Assembly: GCA_036384915.1 (NCBI GenBank)
Contig: DASVLJ010000047.1
Location: 1 to 64,000, forward strand
Origin: PKWO01 sp036384915
GTDB lineage: Bacteria > Pseudomonadota > Gammaproteobacteria > Burkholderiales > Burkholderiaceae_D
Direction of reading: 5' to 3'
DNA length: 64,000 bases
Of this stretch, positions 9,401-15,671 are shown piece after piece. Under the pieces are notes generated by a model that saw nothing but the letters and a program-made list of their open reading frames with translations, ran no database searches and had not been told where the DNA came from. Position 1 is the first letter of the stretch. Each line of letters begins with the position of its first letter. Made by a program: the position numbers and the translations under genes.

Positions 9401-10884
9401 TCGAGTGCCTGGGGCGCGCCGACACCCAGGTCAAGCTGCGCGGATTTCGCGTGGAGCTTGGCCATATCGAATCGCTGCTCGGCCAGCATGACGACGTGAG
9501 GGAAGCGATCGTCGTCATACGTGGTGAACGCAGCGAAGACAAGAAACTGATCGCCTTCGTCGTGGCCCAGTCGCCGGCATCCGAACCGCCGGCGGCAAAG
9601 GCATCGGAATTACGCGACTACCTGCGCGCCAAGCTGCCCGACTACATGCAACCCTCGGCTTTCGTCTTCCTCGATGCCTTGCCGCTCACACCCAATGGCA
9701 AGGTCAATCGCAGCGCATTGATCGCTCCAGAGACTTCCGCCGATGACCAGGCTTACGTGGCGCCGCGTACGACGGATGAAGAGACCTTGTCACTCATTTG
9801 GGGCGAACTGCTGGGAAGGCAGAATGTCAGCGTGGTCAGTGATTTCTTTGCACTCGGCGGCAACTCGCTGTTGGCAGTGCGCCTGACGGCGCGCATTGAA
9901 CGCCATTTTGGCGTGCGCTTGCCGGTCTCGCAGATTTTCCTCACGCCGACAATTGCCGCCCTCTCCAGCGCCTTGGCGACCGGCCAGCCGGCAGGGAGTC
10001 TGTTGGTGCCCTTGCAGACGGGAGGGAAGGGCAGTCCCCTGTATGTGCTGCATCCAGCCGACGGAGGCGTCTTCCATTACATCGAATTGATTGATGCGCT
10101 AGGCGAAGAGCGCCCCGTATTCGGCATCCAGTCGGTCGACATGGCGGGCCAATCGCTTTCCCCCTACACGCTCGATAGCGTCGCGTTGCGCTATGCGGAC
10201 GAAATTTCATCCCGACACAAAGGGCGCTCTTTGCATCTTGCAGGCTGGTCGTTGGGCGGTACGATTGCCATGCGGCTTGCTCGCATTCTGGAACAGCGGG
10301 GTATCACTGTGGAATCCGTCTCGCTCTTTGATACCGTCTACCGTGGTGCCGAAGTACGCCCCCTGTTTTCACTGGAGAATTTTCTGGAGTCGATACTTTC
10401 CCATTCGGACGGCGATGTGGTGGAGCGTTTCGGTGCGCAGCACGCACAGCTGCATGCGCGTATTCGCCAATTGAGCCGGGATATCGGTATCGCCGAACTG
10501 GAAAATCGAATGCGGAGCTCGCCGCAGAAACTGGAGGCGGAATTGGGATTCGACCAGGCCTTGCAAAGCCTTATTCTACGCAAGCATCAACACATGAACG
10601 ACAACATCCAACTAGCCAACGGCTTCCAGCCGCAGACTGTACGTGCGCCCATACATAGTTTCTGGGCCAAGGAAAGCTGCGACGCGGGCTGCGATACGCA
10701 AGCCTGGTTGGCTTACACGGCGAACCCGGCTGGCAGCAGTATTCATTGCCTGCCTGGATACCATGCCGATTTCATCCTGGGAAGCAATGCAGCGACGCTG
10801 GCTGCGCACTTGCGCACCTACTGGCATCGGCAGACTGTCGCGGGCAATGCCGTAGATATTGATGTGGCTGGGGAGCAGGCATGA
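3427..10884 (+). CDS. Terminal non-ribosomal peptide synthetase (TubC docking-C-A-T-C-A-T-TE)
   Basis: Adds two residues and releases the peptide. The ATG at 3427 lies 2 bp after the upstream stop; a TTG at 3421 is in frame but less likely. Domains by residue: TubC-type docking domain 5-58, condensation domain about 75-510 (HHIISDGWS near 217), adenylation domain about 530-1010 (YTSGSTGRPKG near 692, YGPTE), carrier domain with IGGHSL near 1080, second condensation domain (HHILCDGWS near 1265), second adenylation domain about 1590-2090, carrier domain with LGGNSL near 2145, and a C-terminal thioesterase with the nucleophile motif GWSLGG near 2275 and a likely catalytic His in LPGYHADF. The first A domain reads D-A-S-V-I-A-A-V, resembling aromatic (Phe/Tyr) codes; this is inference. 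The second A domain is Lys2-like (separate entry). The stop overlaps the exporter start, so the genes are co-transcribed. Confidence 0.97.
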   Translation: MSTTPSIALFISELRKLGIELSLDGEHLDVTGRTDLLTADLVDGIRARKPELIRFLSAARAAPLIVAGTAHAAHTVDSEQRRPCSFAQRRLWFLDQMEPGSAFYNMPLALRLRGGIDAAMLEKVLADLVARHASLRTRFDADDGTPVQVIAPSMSLPLKRHDLKMLDAADREAKGRQLAQDEMQAPFNLETGPLIRAGLIELAADEHIFLLTLHHIISDGWSMGILMREFMVLYRAALQGARAQVLRPLTITYADYAEWQGRWLADGAGQQQLAYWRSKLDDAPALLGLPTDFPRPRQQSFRGGEWRFELDAGTTARLKQIGTHAQCTLFMSLLAVFQGFLARYSGQDDIVIGTPVNGREQPELQDLVGFFVNTLALRQRISPRANFVDLLQSARSTTLEALANQDVPFEHVVDAVKPLRDASYSPLFQTVLVLQPADPSHGDTGGLSAQALDTEGVTSKFDLTLNVTEHADKLSCLFEYRSDLFTRERIERMARHFSNLLRGMLAQPETPIRDLPILDPLEKEHQLVRWNATGTTWEAGSVLDMFAALVRQQPAAIAVEYQRQGLSYAELERQSNRLAQLLRSQGVDRETLVALCLERSSASIVALLAILKAGGCYLPLDPAYPEQRLAYMLSDARPALLLTHSSLAPRFEQMALNRLSVLHIDTLDDACARQPDCVPAVTLLPDALAYVIYTSGSTGRPKGSMLTHAGLANLVHAQIQSFDIAHGRRVLQFAAHGFDASISEIFMALCSGTTLCMADRDALLPGAALENTLDRLAIDTVTLPPVALNEMASERLPKLATLIVAGEACPPQVARHWSPGRKFFNAYGPTEYTVCATIERCQADEKLTFSTPIGRPIANTRIYLLDAMLQPVPVGVPGNLYIAGAGLARAYLGRADMSAERFIPDPFSREAGSRMYASGDVARYMADGRIEFLGRSDSQVKLRGFRIELGEIEHALLTLPGVANAVVQLREDQPGDQRLVAYVAGPAVSGFDPARARLALAARLPDYMVPSHFVVLDTLPLTAHGKIDMRALPEPDGRRKAEGYVAPETSVEQRLCAIWAELLRMDRVGVTDNFFEIGGHSLLATRVISHVRTEFGRELSVRAMFEAPSVRQLSRLLGDAPSAAQNATIARADRNGHLPLSFAQQRLWFLQEMEGPSATYNMPSALRLRGKLDVDALRSALQLLLQRHEILRTRFVTHQGEPRMEIIDGLTLEMPLTVVTAEEIPAHIRRHEQRVFALAQGPLLAVELLRSGPDEHVLLINLHHILCDGWSMSIMADEWLRLYQMCRTGSQAEELPPMQIQYADYALWQRTRLEDGALDRQLAYWTQQLSGAPELLSLPTDRPRPPNQRFDGAMESLMLDAGTSLALRQLSAREGATLFMTMTAGFALLMSRYCGETDILIGTPAANRNRQELEGLIGLFLGNLVLRADLSGQPTFLALMARMRKMVLDAFANGDVPFERIVDALPLKRDLSRNPLFQVFFNMLNLPEAKGSVPDLTVEGMQGQHFDAKFDLTMYAQDIESGIHLTMVYNSGLFDAERIQEMLRQYAQLMRQVALQPDACINDYVILTEEARRCLPDPAAALGQEWIGAVHERFAVRQALHPEAPAIISHERTWSYRELHEHSERIACFLQDKGVQRGDIVAICAARNATVVAAVLGTLKAGAAFMMLDPTYPADHLQACLEATSPSAWLQVSSAPLAPEKLPLVRAIDHYLDLTDIDAQPALQAWSGKTVRAVPITEDDLALIAFTSGSTGKPKAVEGRHGPLTHFLPWLEESFGLDDSDRYSMLSGLAHDPLQRDMFTTLCTGACLHIPHPDVIGPNALAKWMAQQRVTIAHLTPAMAQILAEAEEGAQVPELRYVFLVGDILTRRDVQRLQKLAPSVNVVNYYGSTETQRSVSYYEVSRETPAQSRREVIPLGRGIRDVQLLVLNAAGHQAGIGEHGEIYLRSYHMARGYRGDPGFTAQRFLPNPFTGAPRDRIYRTGDLGRYLPNGMVECLGRADTQVKLRGFRVELGHIESLLGQHDDVREAIVVIRGERSEDKKLIAFVVAQSPASEPPAAKASELRDYLRAKLPDYMQPSAFVFLDALPLTPNGKVNRSALIAPETSADDQAYVAPRTTDEETLSLIWGELLGRQNVSVVSDFFALGGNSLLAVRLTARIERHFGVRLPVSQIFLTPTIAALSSALATGQPAGSLLVPLQTGGKGSPLYVLHPADGGVFHYIELIDALGEERPVFGIQSVDMAGQSLSPYTLDSVALRYADEISSRHKGRSLHLAGWSLGGTIAMRLARILEQRGITVESVSLFDTVYRGAEVRPLFSLENFLESILSHSDGDVVERFGAQHAQLHARIRQLSRDIGIAELENRMRSSPQKLEAELGFDQALQSLILRKHQHMNDNIQLANGFQPQTVRAPIHSFWAKESCDAGCDTQAWLAYTANPAGSSIHCLPGYHADFILGSNAATLAAHLRTYWHRQTVAGNAVDIDVAGEQA
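8160..9720 (+). other. Lys2-type (alpha-aminoadipate reductase-like) adenylation domain inside the terminal NRPS
   Basis: This domain differs from the two other A domains in the window. The segment around 8770-8830 reads SGLAHDPLQRDMF and the segment around 9080-9125 reads YGSTETQRSVSYYEV; both correspond to signature stretches of yeast Lys2, as do HLTPAMAQ, VGDILTRRD and RTGDLGRYLPNG between them. Lys2 adenylates L-alpha-aminoadipate before a reductase domain; here a carrier and a thioesterase follow instead. My reading of the specificity positions is D-P-R-A-F-V-Y-R, unlike common amino-acid codes. The family resemblance is seen by motif recall; the substrate remains unknown. Confidence 0.75.
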
Positions 10885-12554
10885 ACTTGCTCGCCTACCT
10901 TTATCGCCAGTCACGGCGGCTTTTGATTCTCGCCATGCTGACCGGTATCCTGGGTGGACTGAGCGGAGCATGCCTGGTCTCGGTAATCAGCGAAGCCATC
11001 AGCGGCACCGGCAAGCTGGCGAGCATTGCGCCTTTGGCCTGGATGTTTTTCGGACTTTGTGCGGTATCGTTGATCAGCAAGGCGACGTCTGAAATCGTCC
11101 TTCTCAACCTGACCCAGAGCGCCATTTTCAAATTGCGCGTCGACATAAGTCGCAAGTTGCTGGCTACGCCCCATAAGCGTCTGCAGGAACTCGGCAAGCA
11201 TGGGTTGCTGGTGATACTGACCAAGGACATCGATATCTTCGTCCAGGCATTCCAATATTTGCCTGCTGGATTCGGCAATGTCATCGTCATCCTGGCCTGC
11301 CTGGGCTACATGGCTTGGCTGTCTTGGCCGATGCTGCTGGTCTTTCTGGCCGTGCTGGTGGTATCGGTTGTGCTTTACCAGGCAGCCGAACGCCGGCCGC
11401 GTCGGCATCTGGCCACGGTTCGCGAAAAGATGGATGCGCTGTATCAAAATTTCCGCGGCCTTGTCGAAGGCAGCAAGGAATTGCAACTCAATGCCGAGCG
11501 CGGCAGGCGTTTCGTCGACGAAGTCATCACACCGGGCGCCCGCGATTTTCGGCTCACTTTCGTGCGCGGCATGTCGGGTTATACCTGGGTCGCCAACTCC
11601 GGCACCATGTTGTTTTATCTGATGATAGGTGCGGTGTTGTTTATTGTGCCGCATTGGTTGCCGCAATCGACTGTTGTGCTCACTTCATTCACGCTTGTGC
11701 TTCTCTATCTGATACGTCCGATCGGCGAGCTAATGTATGCATTGCCTATGGTGCGCCAAGCTGCAATTTCCCTGGGCAAGATCGAGCAACTCAATGGCCA
11801 GCTGGATGAGGAGCCGACGGCCGACAATACGCGCATCAGGCGAGACGGCAAGCAAGACTTCAAGCCTGGTTTCAATGGCGACCAAACGCTTCTGCAATTG
11901 CGAGGCGTATGCCACCATTATCCGGGCGCGCAAGAGGACAGCCATTTCATGCTCGGCCCGATCGATCTCGATATTGCACGCGGCGAGATACTATTCGTGG
12001 TCGGCGGAAATGGCAGTGGCAAGACGACGTTTGCGATGCTTTTGCTGGGGTTGTACGAACCGGAAGCAGGCCATATTCGCCTCAATGGTGCGATGGTTGA
12101 CGAGAGCAATCTGCATGCGTATCGGCAAGAATTCACCGGGGTGTTTGCCGACTTCCATCTGTTTGAACAACTATTGACCGCGGGCGACTACGAATCGCAA
12201 ATGCGCGCCAACCACTACCTGAACGTGCTGCAGATGCAGCACAAGGTCAAGGTGGAAAACGGGCGTTTTTCGACCATCAATCTGTCGACGGGACAGCGCA
12301 AGCGCCTGGCCCTTGTGGGCGCCTATCTGGAGGACCGTCCAATCTATTTGTTCGACGAGTGGGCAGCCGACCAGGATCCGGTATTCAAGAGAGTATTCTA
12401 TACGGAGCTTTTGCCGGACCTGAAAGCGAGAGGCAAAACTGTCATCGTGATTACCCATGACGACGCTTATTTCTCGTGCGCAGACCGCATTATCAAGGTT
12501 GAAGACGGCAAAATTCGCGAAGTCGAAAACGCCTTGCTCGAGTTTGCGGCTTGA
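10881..12554 (+). CDS. Cyclic peptide export ABC transporter (SyrD/PvdE family), fused permease-ATPase
   Basis: Inner-membrane exporter that most likely carries the NRPS product (or its precursor) to the periplasm. The 557-residue protein is a half-transporter: about six membrane segments in residues 1-280, then an ATPase domain with Walker A GGNGSGKTT near 374, a signature LSTGQRKRLAL near 468 and Walker B with YLFDEWAADQDP near 490. The Q-rich LSTGQ signature and the DEWAADQDP stretch are typical of the SyrD/PvdE cyclic-peptide exporters. The ATG overlaps the synthetase stop (ATGA), indicating translational coupling and a shared operon. It is the last gene of the cluster; a GC-rich hairpin-like stretch (GGGCG/CGCCC at 12590-12604) follows but lacks a T tract. 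Confidence 0.93.
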   Translation: MNLLAYLYRQSRRLLILAMLTGILGGLSGACLVSVISEAISGTGKLASIAPLAWMFFGLCAVSLISKATSEIVLLNLTQSAIFKLRVDISRKLLATPHKRLQELGKHGLLVILTKDIDIFVQAFQYLPAGFGNVIVILACLGYMAWLSWPMLLVFLAVLVVSVVLYQAAERRPRRHLATVREKMDALYQNFRGLVEGSKELQLNAERGRRFVDEVITPGARDFRLTFVRGMSGYTWVANSGTMLFYLMIGAVLFIVPHWLPQSTVVLTSFTLVLLYLIRPIGELMYALPMVRQAAISLGKIEQLNGQLDEEPTADNTRIRRDGKQDFKPGFNGDQTLLQLRGVCHHYPGAQEDSHFMLGPIDLDIARGEILFVVGGNGSGKTTFAMLLLGLYEPEAGHIRLNGAMVDESNLHAYRQEFTGVFADFHLFEQLLTAGDYESQMRANHYLNVLQMQHKVKVENGRFSTINLSTGQRKRLALVGAYLEDRPIYLFDEWAADQDPVFKRVFYTELLPDLKARGKTVIVITHDDAYFSCADRIIKVEDGKIREVENALLEFAA

Positions 12555-12634
12555 AGACGGAATACTTTGGGCCGGGGCTCGTGGCTCGTGGGCGTTTGGC
12601 GCCCGACGAAATATCTGCTGGATGTAGTGGTGCT

Positions 12635-12706
12635 AGGTAAAGGGTGGACGGGGAGAAAACCACGTTACCTGGGAAAATTACCTCCATTTACCCAGCAGAA
12701 TTACTT
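12635..12706. repeat. Cluster of TTACCT-like short repeats at the left island boundary
   Basis: TTACCT-type hexamers occur in the same direction at 12665, 12678, 12688 (TTACCC) and 12701 (TTACTT), with spacings of 13, 10 and 13 bp, and an inverted AGGTAA lies at 12635. The nonamer CATTTACCC at 12685-12693 recurs in the same orientation at 31546-31554 beyond the other end of the island. The pattern could be a recombinase or transposase binding array, or a remnant of an IS21-type terminus, whose ends carry iterated short repeats. Confidence 0.4.
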
Positions 12707-12773
12707 CAGAGCGCTGAGCGCTTAAACGCTGGCCGCACGGCGTGTAGCGCCTTCTTAGCCATGCGCGCAGCAT

Positions 12774-12793
12774 TTGACATAATACAAATTATG
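12774..12793 (+). promoter_or_regulatory. TTGACA box with overlapping CATAAT/ATTATG inverted repeat
   Basis: A perfect TTGACA hexamer (12774-12779) runs into a 6-bp perfect inverted repeat CATAAT-acaa-ATTATG (12778-12793). This looks like a promoter -35 region or repressor operator about 115 bp before the first recombinase. No good -10 box sits at the right spacing, so function is uncertain. Confidence 0.3.
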
Positions 12794-12853
12794 CGAAGGA
12801 CAGGTAGTTTACAAGGTGTTGCGCTTTTGAAGTGATTTGCCTTTAAATACCGC

Positions 12854-12893
12854 AACGTAGATTGCATAAATGGTATGTTTACGCATTGCAATC
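12854..12893. repeat. Inverted repeat just upstream of the recombinase operon (possible element left end)
   Basis: GATTGCA at 12860-12866 pairs with TGCAATC at 12887-12893. The block also contains AACGTA (12854) and TTTACG (12878). The same building blocks (TTAACGTAA, GGATTG, CAATCC, TTTACGTTAA) make up the repeat cluster at 30219-30325. The site sits 15 bp before the first recombinase start. I infer that the two blocks could be the recombination ends of the element. Confidence 0.35.
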
Positions 12894-12908
12894 CCCAAAC
12901 GCCCGTGA

Positions 12909-14129
12909 ATGCTGATTCAGTTGTCAGATGCATCCGTTCCTCGCAATCTACGTGGCCCGACGTTGATTGACGCCTGCGGCTTACCACGCTACTGGTCGAC
13001 CGTATGGTCAACCGTGTCGGCCGCCCATCTAGCCGATTCCACACACCTCAAAAAATTACGGCATATCGAAAATCTTTACCAACACGCTGACGACCTCCTT
13101 GGCGTTTCATCCCTAGACAACGCACTGGCAGCGCTGAATTCCGAGCAATTGGCCGCGATTTTGGAGTCGTGGTTCGTTTCAATCCGAAATCAACCTAGAT
13201 CGACCGAAGGCGACGAAAAACGTTGGCAAAACGGATTGGATTTCGTTTCATCGATTGTCGGATGGATATCCGGGAGCCAGTCCGACCAGATCATGCGAAA
13301 GGTCGAAATTCGGCTGAAACATCTTGCATTGCTTTATCGACAGCTCCACGTCTCCAGGCCGCAGTCAATCGAATCAATTCGTTCATTGCCCGCCACCGCC
13401 GTCAAGGCGCTGTACGAGATCCTTGATCCAGAATCAGCATCGAATCCTTTTCCGCGAATAGGAACACGCTGGCGGGTGTATGTTTCCTTTATCTTGATGC
13501 TGCACCAAGGCTTGCGCCGCGGCGAAATTCTATTATTGCCGGCAGACGGCATCAAATTTGCGTATGACACTAAGCAAAAACGAAATCGCTACTGGATCAA
13601 TGTGCAAGAAAATCCGTACCAAGAACCGGGAACGGATTCCAGATATTCGAAGCCGAGTATCAAGACAGCGGCATCAATTCGCCAGGTTCCCGTTAGCGAG
13701 GTAACAGCCAATATCATTGACACCTACGTCCAAAATTATCGAGGGAAGCCGACGCATTCCTTTCTCCTTAATTCGCAGTCGAATATGCCGCTTTCAACGG
13801 AGTCATTGACGAAAGCCTTCGGCATAATATCTGATCACCTTCCTGCTTCGGTGTCAAAGGAGTTGATGGATCGAACCGGGAAGGATTCGATTACGCCACA
13901 TGATTTGCGCCACACCTGCGCCGTAATGCGGCTCCACCAAATTCTGGAACAAGGTGATCCGATGGATGAAGCGATGCAGAAACTTCGAACATTTTTTGGA
14001 TGGTCTAGAGCATCGACCATGCCATCGCGCTATGCGCGAGCCGTTTTCGAAGATCGACTTGCCTCTGTATGGAATGATGCGTTTGACGAACGCCTCGCTC
14101 TGCTCCGCGCTCTCCCAAAGGTTCAATAA
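12909..14129 (+). CDS. Tyrosine recombinase 1 of trio (TnpA-like)
   Basis: DNA strand exchange enzyme for integration and excision of the element. The 406-residue protein has an N-terminal core-binding region and a C-terminal catalytic domain: Arg in QGLRRGEILLLP near residue 200, the box-II motif HDLRHT near 335, a Trp in place of the usual second His (FFGWS near 363) and the likely nucleophile Tyr in SRYARA near 378. The ATG at 12909 has no strong ribosome-binding site. Its stop is followed without a gap by the next recombinase start (TAA-ATG), so the trio is translated as one operon. Confidence 0.9.
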   Translation: MLIQLSDASVPRNLRGPTLIDACGLPRYWSTVWSTVSAAHLADSTHLKKLRHIENLYQHADDLLGVSSLDNALAALNSEQLAAILESWFVSIRNQPRSTEGDEKRWQNGLDFVSSIVGWISGSQSDQIMRKVEIRLKHLALLYRQLHVSRPQSIESIRSLPATAVKALYEILDPESASNPFPRIGTRWRVYVSFILMLHQGLRRGEILLLPADGIKFAYDTKQKRNRYWINVQENPYQEPGTDSRYSKPSIKTAASIRQVPVSEVTANIIDTYVQNYRGKPTHSFLLNSQSNMPLSTESLTKAFGIISDHLPASVSKELMDRTGKDSITPHDLRHTCAVMRLHQILEQGDPMDEAMQKLRTFFGWSRASTMPSRYARAVFEDRLASVWNDAFDERLALLRALPKVQ

Positions 14130-15671
14130 ATGGAACAATTAAGGCTTCCCGATTTTGGCGCCGAGGGCAATGACGCGAACATTCTTTCCGAGCTGTGTGC
14201 AGCCTTGCCTAGATTGCCTTCGTCGCTTCGGTACTACGATGAATTTAACGACACCGCCAGATCCATCAAAAATCCAGAGGAACAGGAAACCTTCGTGCTT
14301 GAAGTAAGTGGAAGCCAGGCTCGATTAGATTTTGAGAGACTCGGCCCTCGATGCAGCACTATCTTCAAACATGTATTTGCATTAATCATTTCGCAGAATT
14401 TGAGCGTCAGGACCGCAGCCTCGTATCTTTCATCAATGCATCATTTGACGCAATCGGATGTAGCTGCACTTGCAGGCGCCGGTCCAACAAATATTGGCGC
14501 GATTTGGGCGTCATTGCGAGCGCGCGATTTCCCACTTGGCACCTACATGACGGCAAAATACTTGTTACACCTGCTATGTGGGTATCGCCTATACGGATGG
14601 TCCAATGACTATCTTGATTTCATTAGCACTACCCTGCCCTTGCCGGCCAGAGATAAATATGCAAGCGTACGTTCAGGCGACGTTTTTCTTTCCACAGAAG
14701 AGGAAGCTCGCATCGTACGCCATTTGGATTCGATCACAGAACGGCTTGCGCGACCAGGCGGAGGCCATTTGCCGTGTACCGATTTGGCAGACGCCGGTAT
14801 GCTGCTTTGCTCGTATCAATTTGCAATGCGGCCGATTCAAATCGCGATGCTAGATGTTCGTCACGTTCGAATTTGGCATGATGACGTATTGCGGCAACCT
14901 GCTGTTCATTTGACTTTTCATGTGGCAAAACAACGCGGCGGCAAAAAGAACATTGCAATGACACGGAGAGTCAAAGCCGAGTGGACACCAATTTTTCTTC
15001 ATTGGAAAGCACATTTGGACAACAGCGGCATCGCAGGAGCCGAAAAATTTTTTCAAGCTGATTCGAGTCGAGAAGTTGGCACTCGAGTGTCAGCGCTCGT
15101 CAGAAACCTGATTAGCTCTGACGACAAAGGCACTGCAACTGATCTTCGACACACGGCCGCGCAACGTCTCGTCGATGCCGGTGCTAGCCATGAAGAGCTC
15201 GCCGAATTTTTGGGACACTCTCAGACTGATACTGGACTAGTGTATTTTGCAACTTCGGCATCCCACGCTGAGCGCGTCAATCGTGCGTTAGGCGCCTCGG
15301 AGGTGTATCGACAGGTAGCAAAGATCGCTCACGACCGATTCATTTCGGCCGAAGAGTTGAACCGCCTCAAGGGTGAACAGCAAATTGCAGCCGTACCCCA
15401 CGGCATTCCAATTTCCGGAATAGGCGGCTGCAAGGCTGGGCAACCAGCTTGTCCGTACAATCCAGTGACATCCTGCTACGGGTGTCGCAAGTTCATGCCA
15501 GTACATGATAAACGTCTCCACGAAAAAGTCTTGTCCGACATGCGCGAGGTCGTTTTGTTTTTTAATGGCAGCGCGCGAGGAGACACGCATTCTCCGGCCT
15601 ACATGCAACTGCAACGCACGATCGCTGAGATTCAAGCCGTCATAAATGAACTTGAAGAGGCGGCCCCATGA
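14130..15671 (+). CDS. Tyrosine recombinase 2 of trio with C-terminal cysteine cluster
   Basis: Second recombinase, 513 residues. Catalytic features: Arg in FAMRPIQIAMLD near 235, DLRHTAAQRL near 333, LGHSQTDTGLVYF near 357 with the candidate nucleophile Tyr. After the catalytic domain there is a Cys cluster (C-x5-C-x6-C-x2-C, GGCKAGQPAC to CYGC, near 432-450) that could bind zinc, followed by a helical tail. It starts immediately after the first recombinase stop and overlaps the third by 4 bp (ATGA at 15668). The partners probably act together, as TnpA and TnpB do in Tn554. Confidence 0.88.
   Translation: MEQLRLPDFGAEGNDANILSELCAALPRLPSSLRYYDEFNDTARSIKNPEEQETFVLEVSGSQARLDFERLGPRCSTIFKHVFALIISQNLSVRTAASYLSSMHHLTQSDVAALAGAGPTNIGAIWASLRARDFPLGTYMTAKYLLHLLCGYRLYGWSNDYLDFISTTLPLPARDKYASVRSGDVFLSTEEEARIVRHLDSITERLARPGGGHLPCTDLADAGMLLCSYQFAMRPIQIAMLDVRHVRIWHDDVLRQPAVHLTFHVAKQRGGKKNIAMTRRVKAEWTPIFLHWKAHLDNSGIAGAEKFFQADSSREVGTRVSALVRNLISSDDKGTATDLRHTAAQRLVDAGASHEELAEFLGHSQTDTGLVYFATSASHAERVNRALGASEVYRQVAKIAHDRFISAEELNRLKGEQQIAAVPHGIPISGIGGCKAGQPACPYNPVTSCYGCRKFMPVHDKRLHEKVLSDMREVVLFFNGSARGDTHSPAYMQLQRTIAEIQAVINELEEAAP

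Larger units (their letters stand above)
12555..12908. other. Intergenic junction between NRPS cluster and accessory island
   Basis: No convincing gene. The first 50 bases are GC-rich and contain a tandem GGCTCGT pair and a weak hairpin. From about 12630 the composition changes and short repeats appear (separate entries). A 63-codon open frame crosses here but has no protein-like features. The shift in composition marks the left edge of the island. Confidence 0.6.

Noticed and set aside
7525..9489. Minus-strand 654-codon frame opposite the NRPS
   Set aside because: It is a shadow of the condensation and Lys2-like adenylation domains, whose plus-strand motifs are unambiguous.
12590..12604. 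Rho-independent terminator after the exporter
   Set aside because: The GGGCG/CGCCC stem is only 5 bp and no T tract follows.
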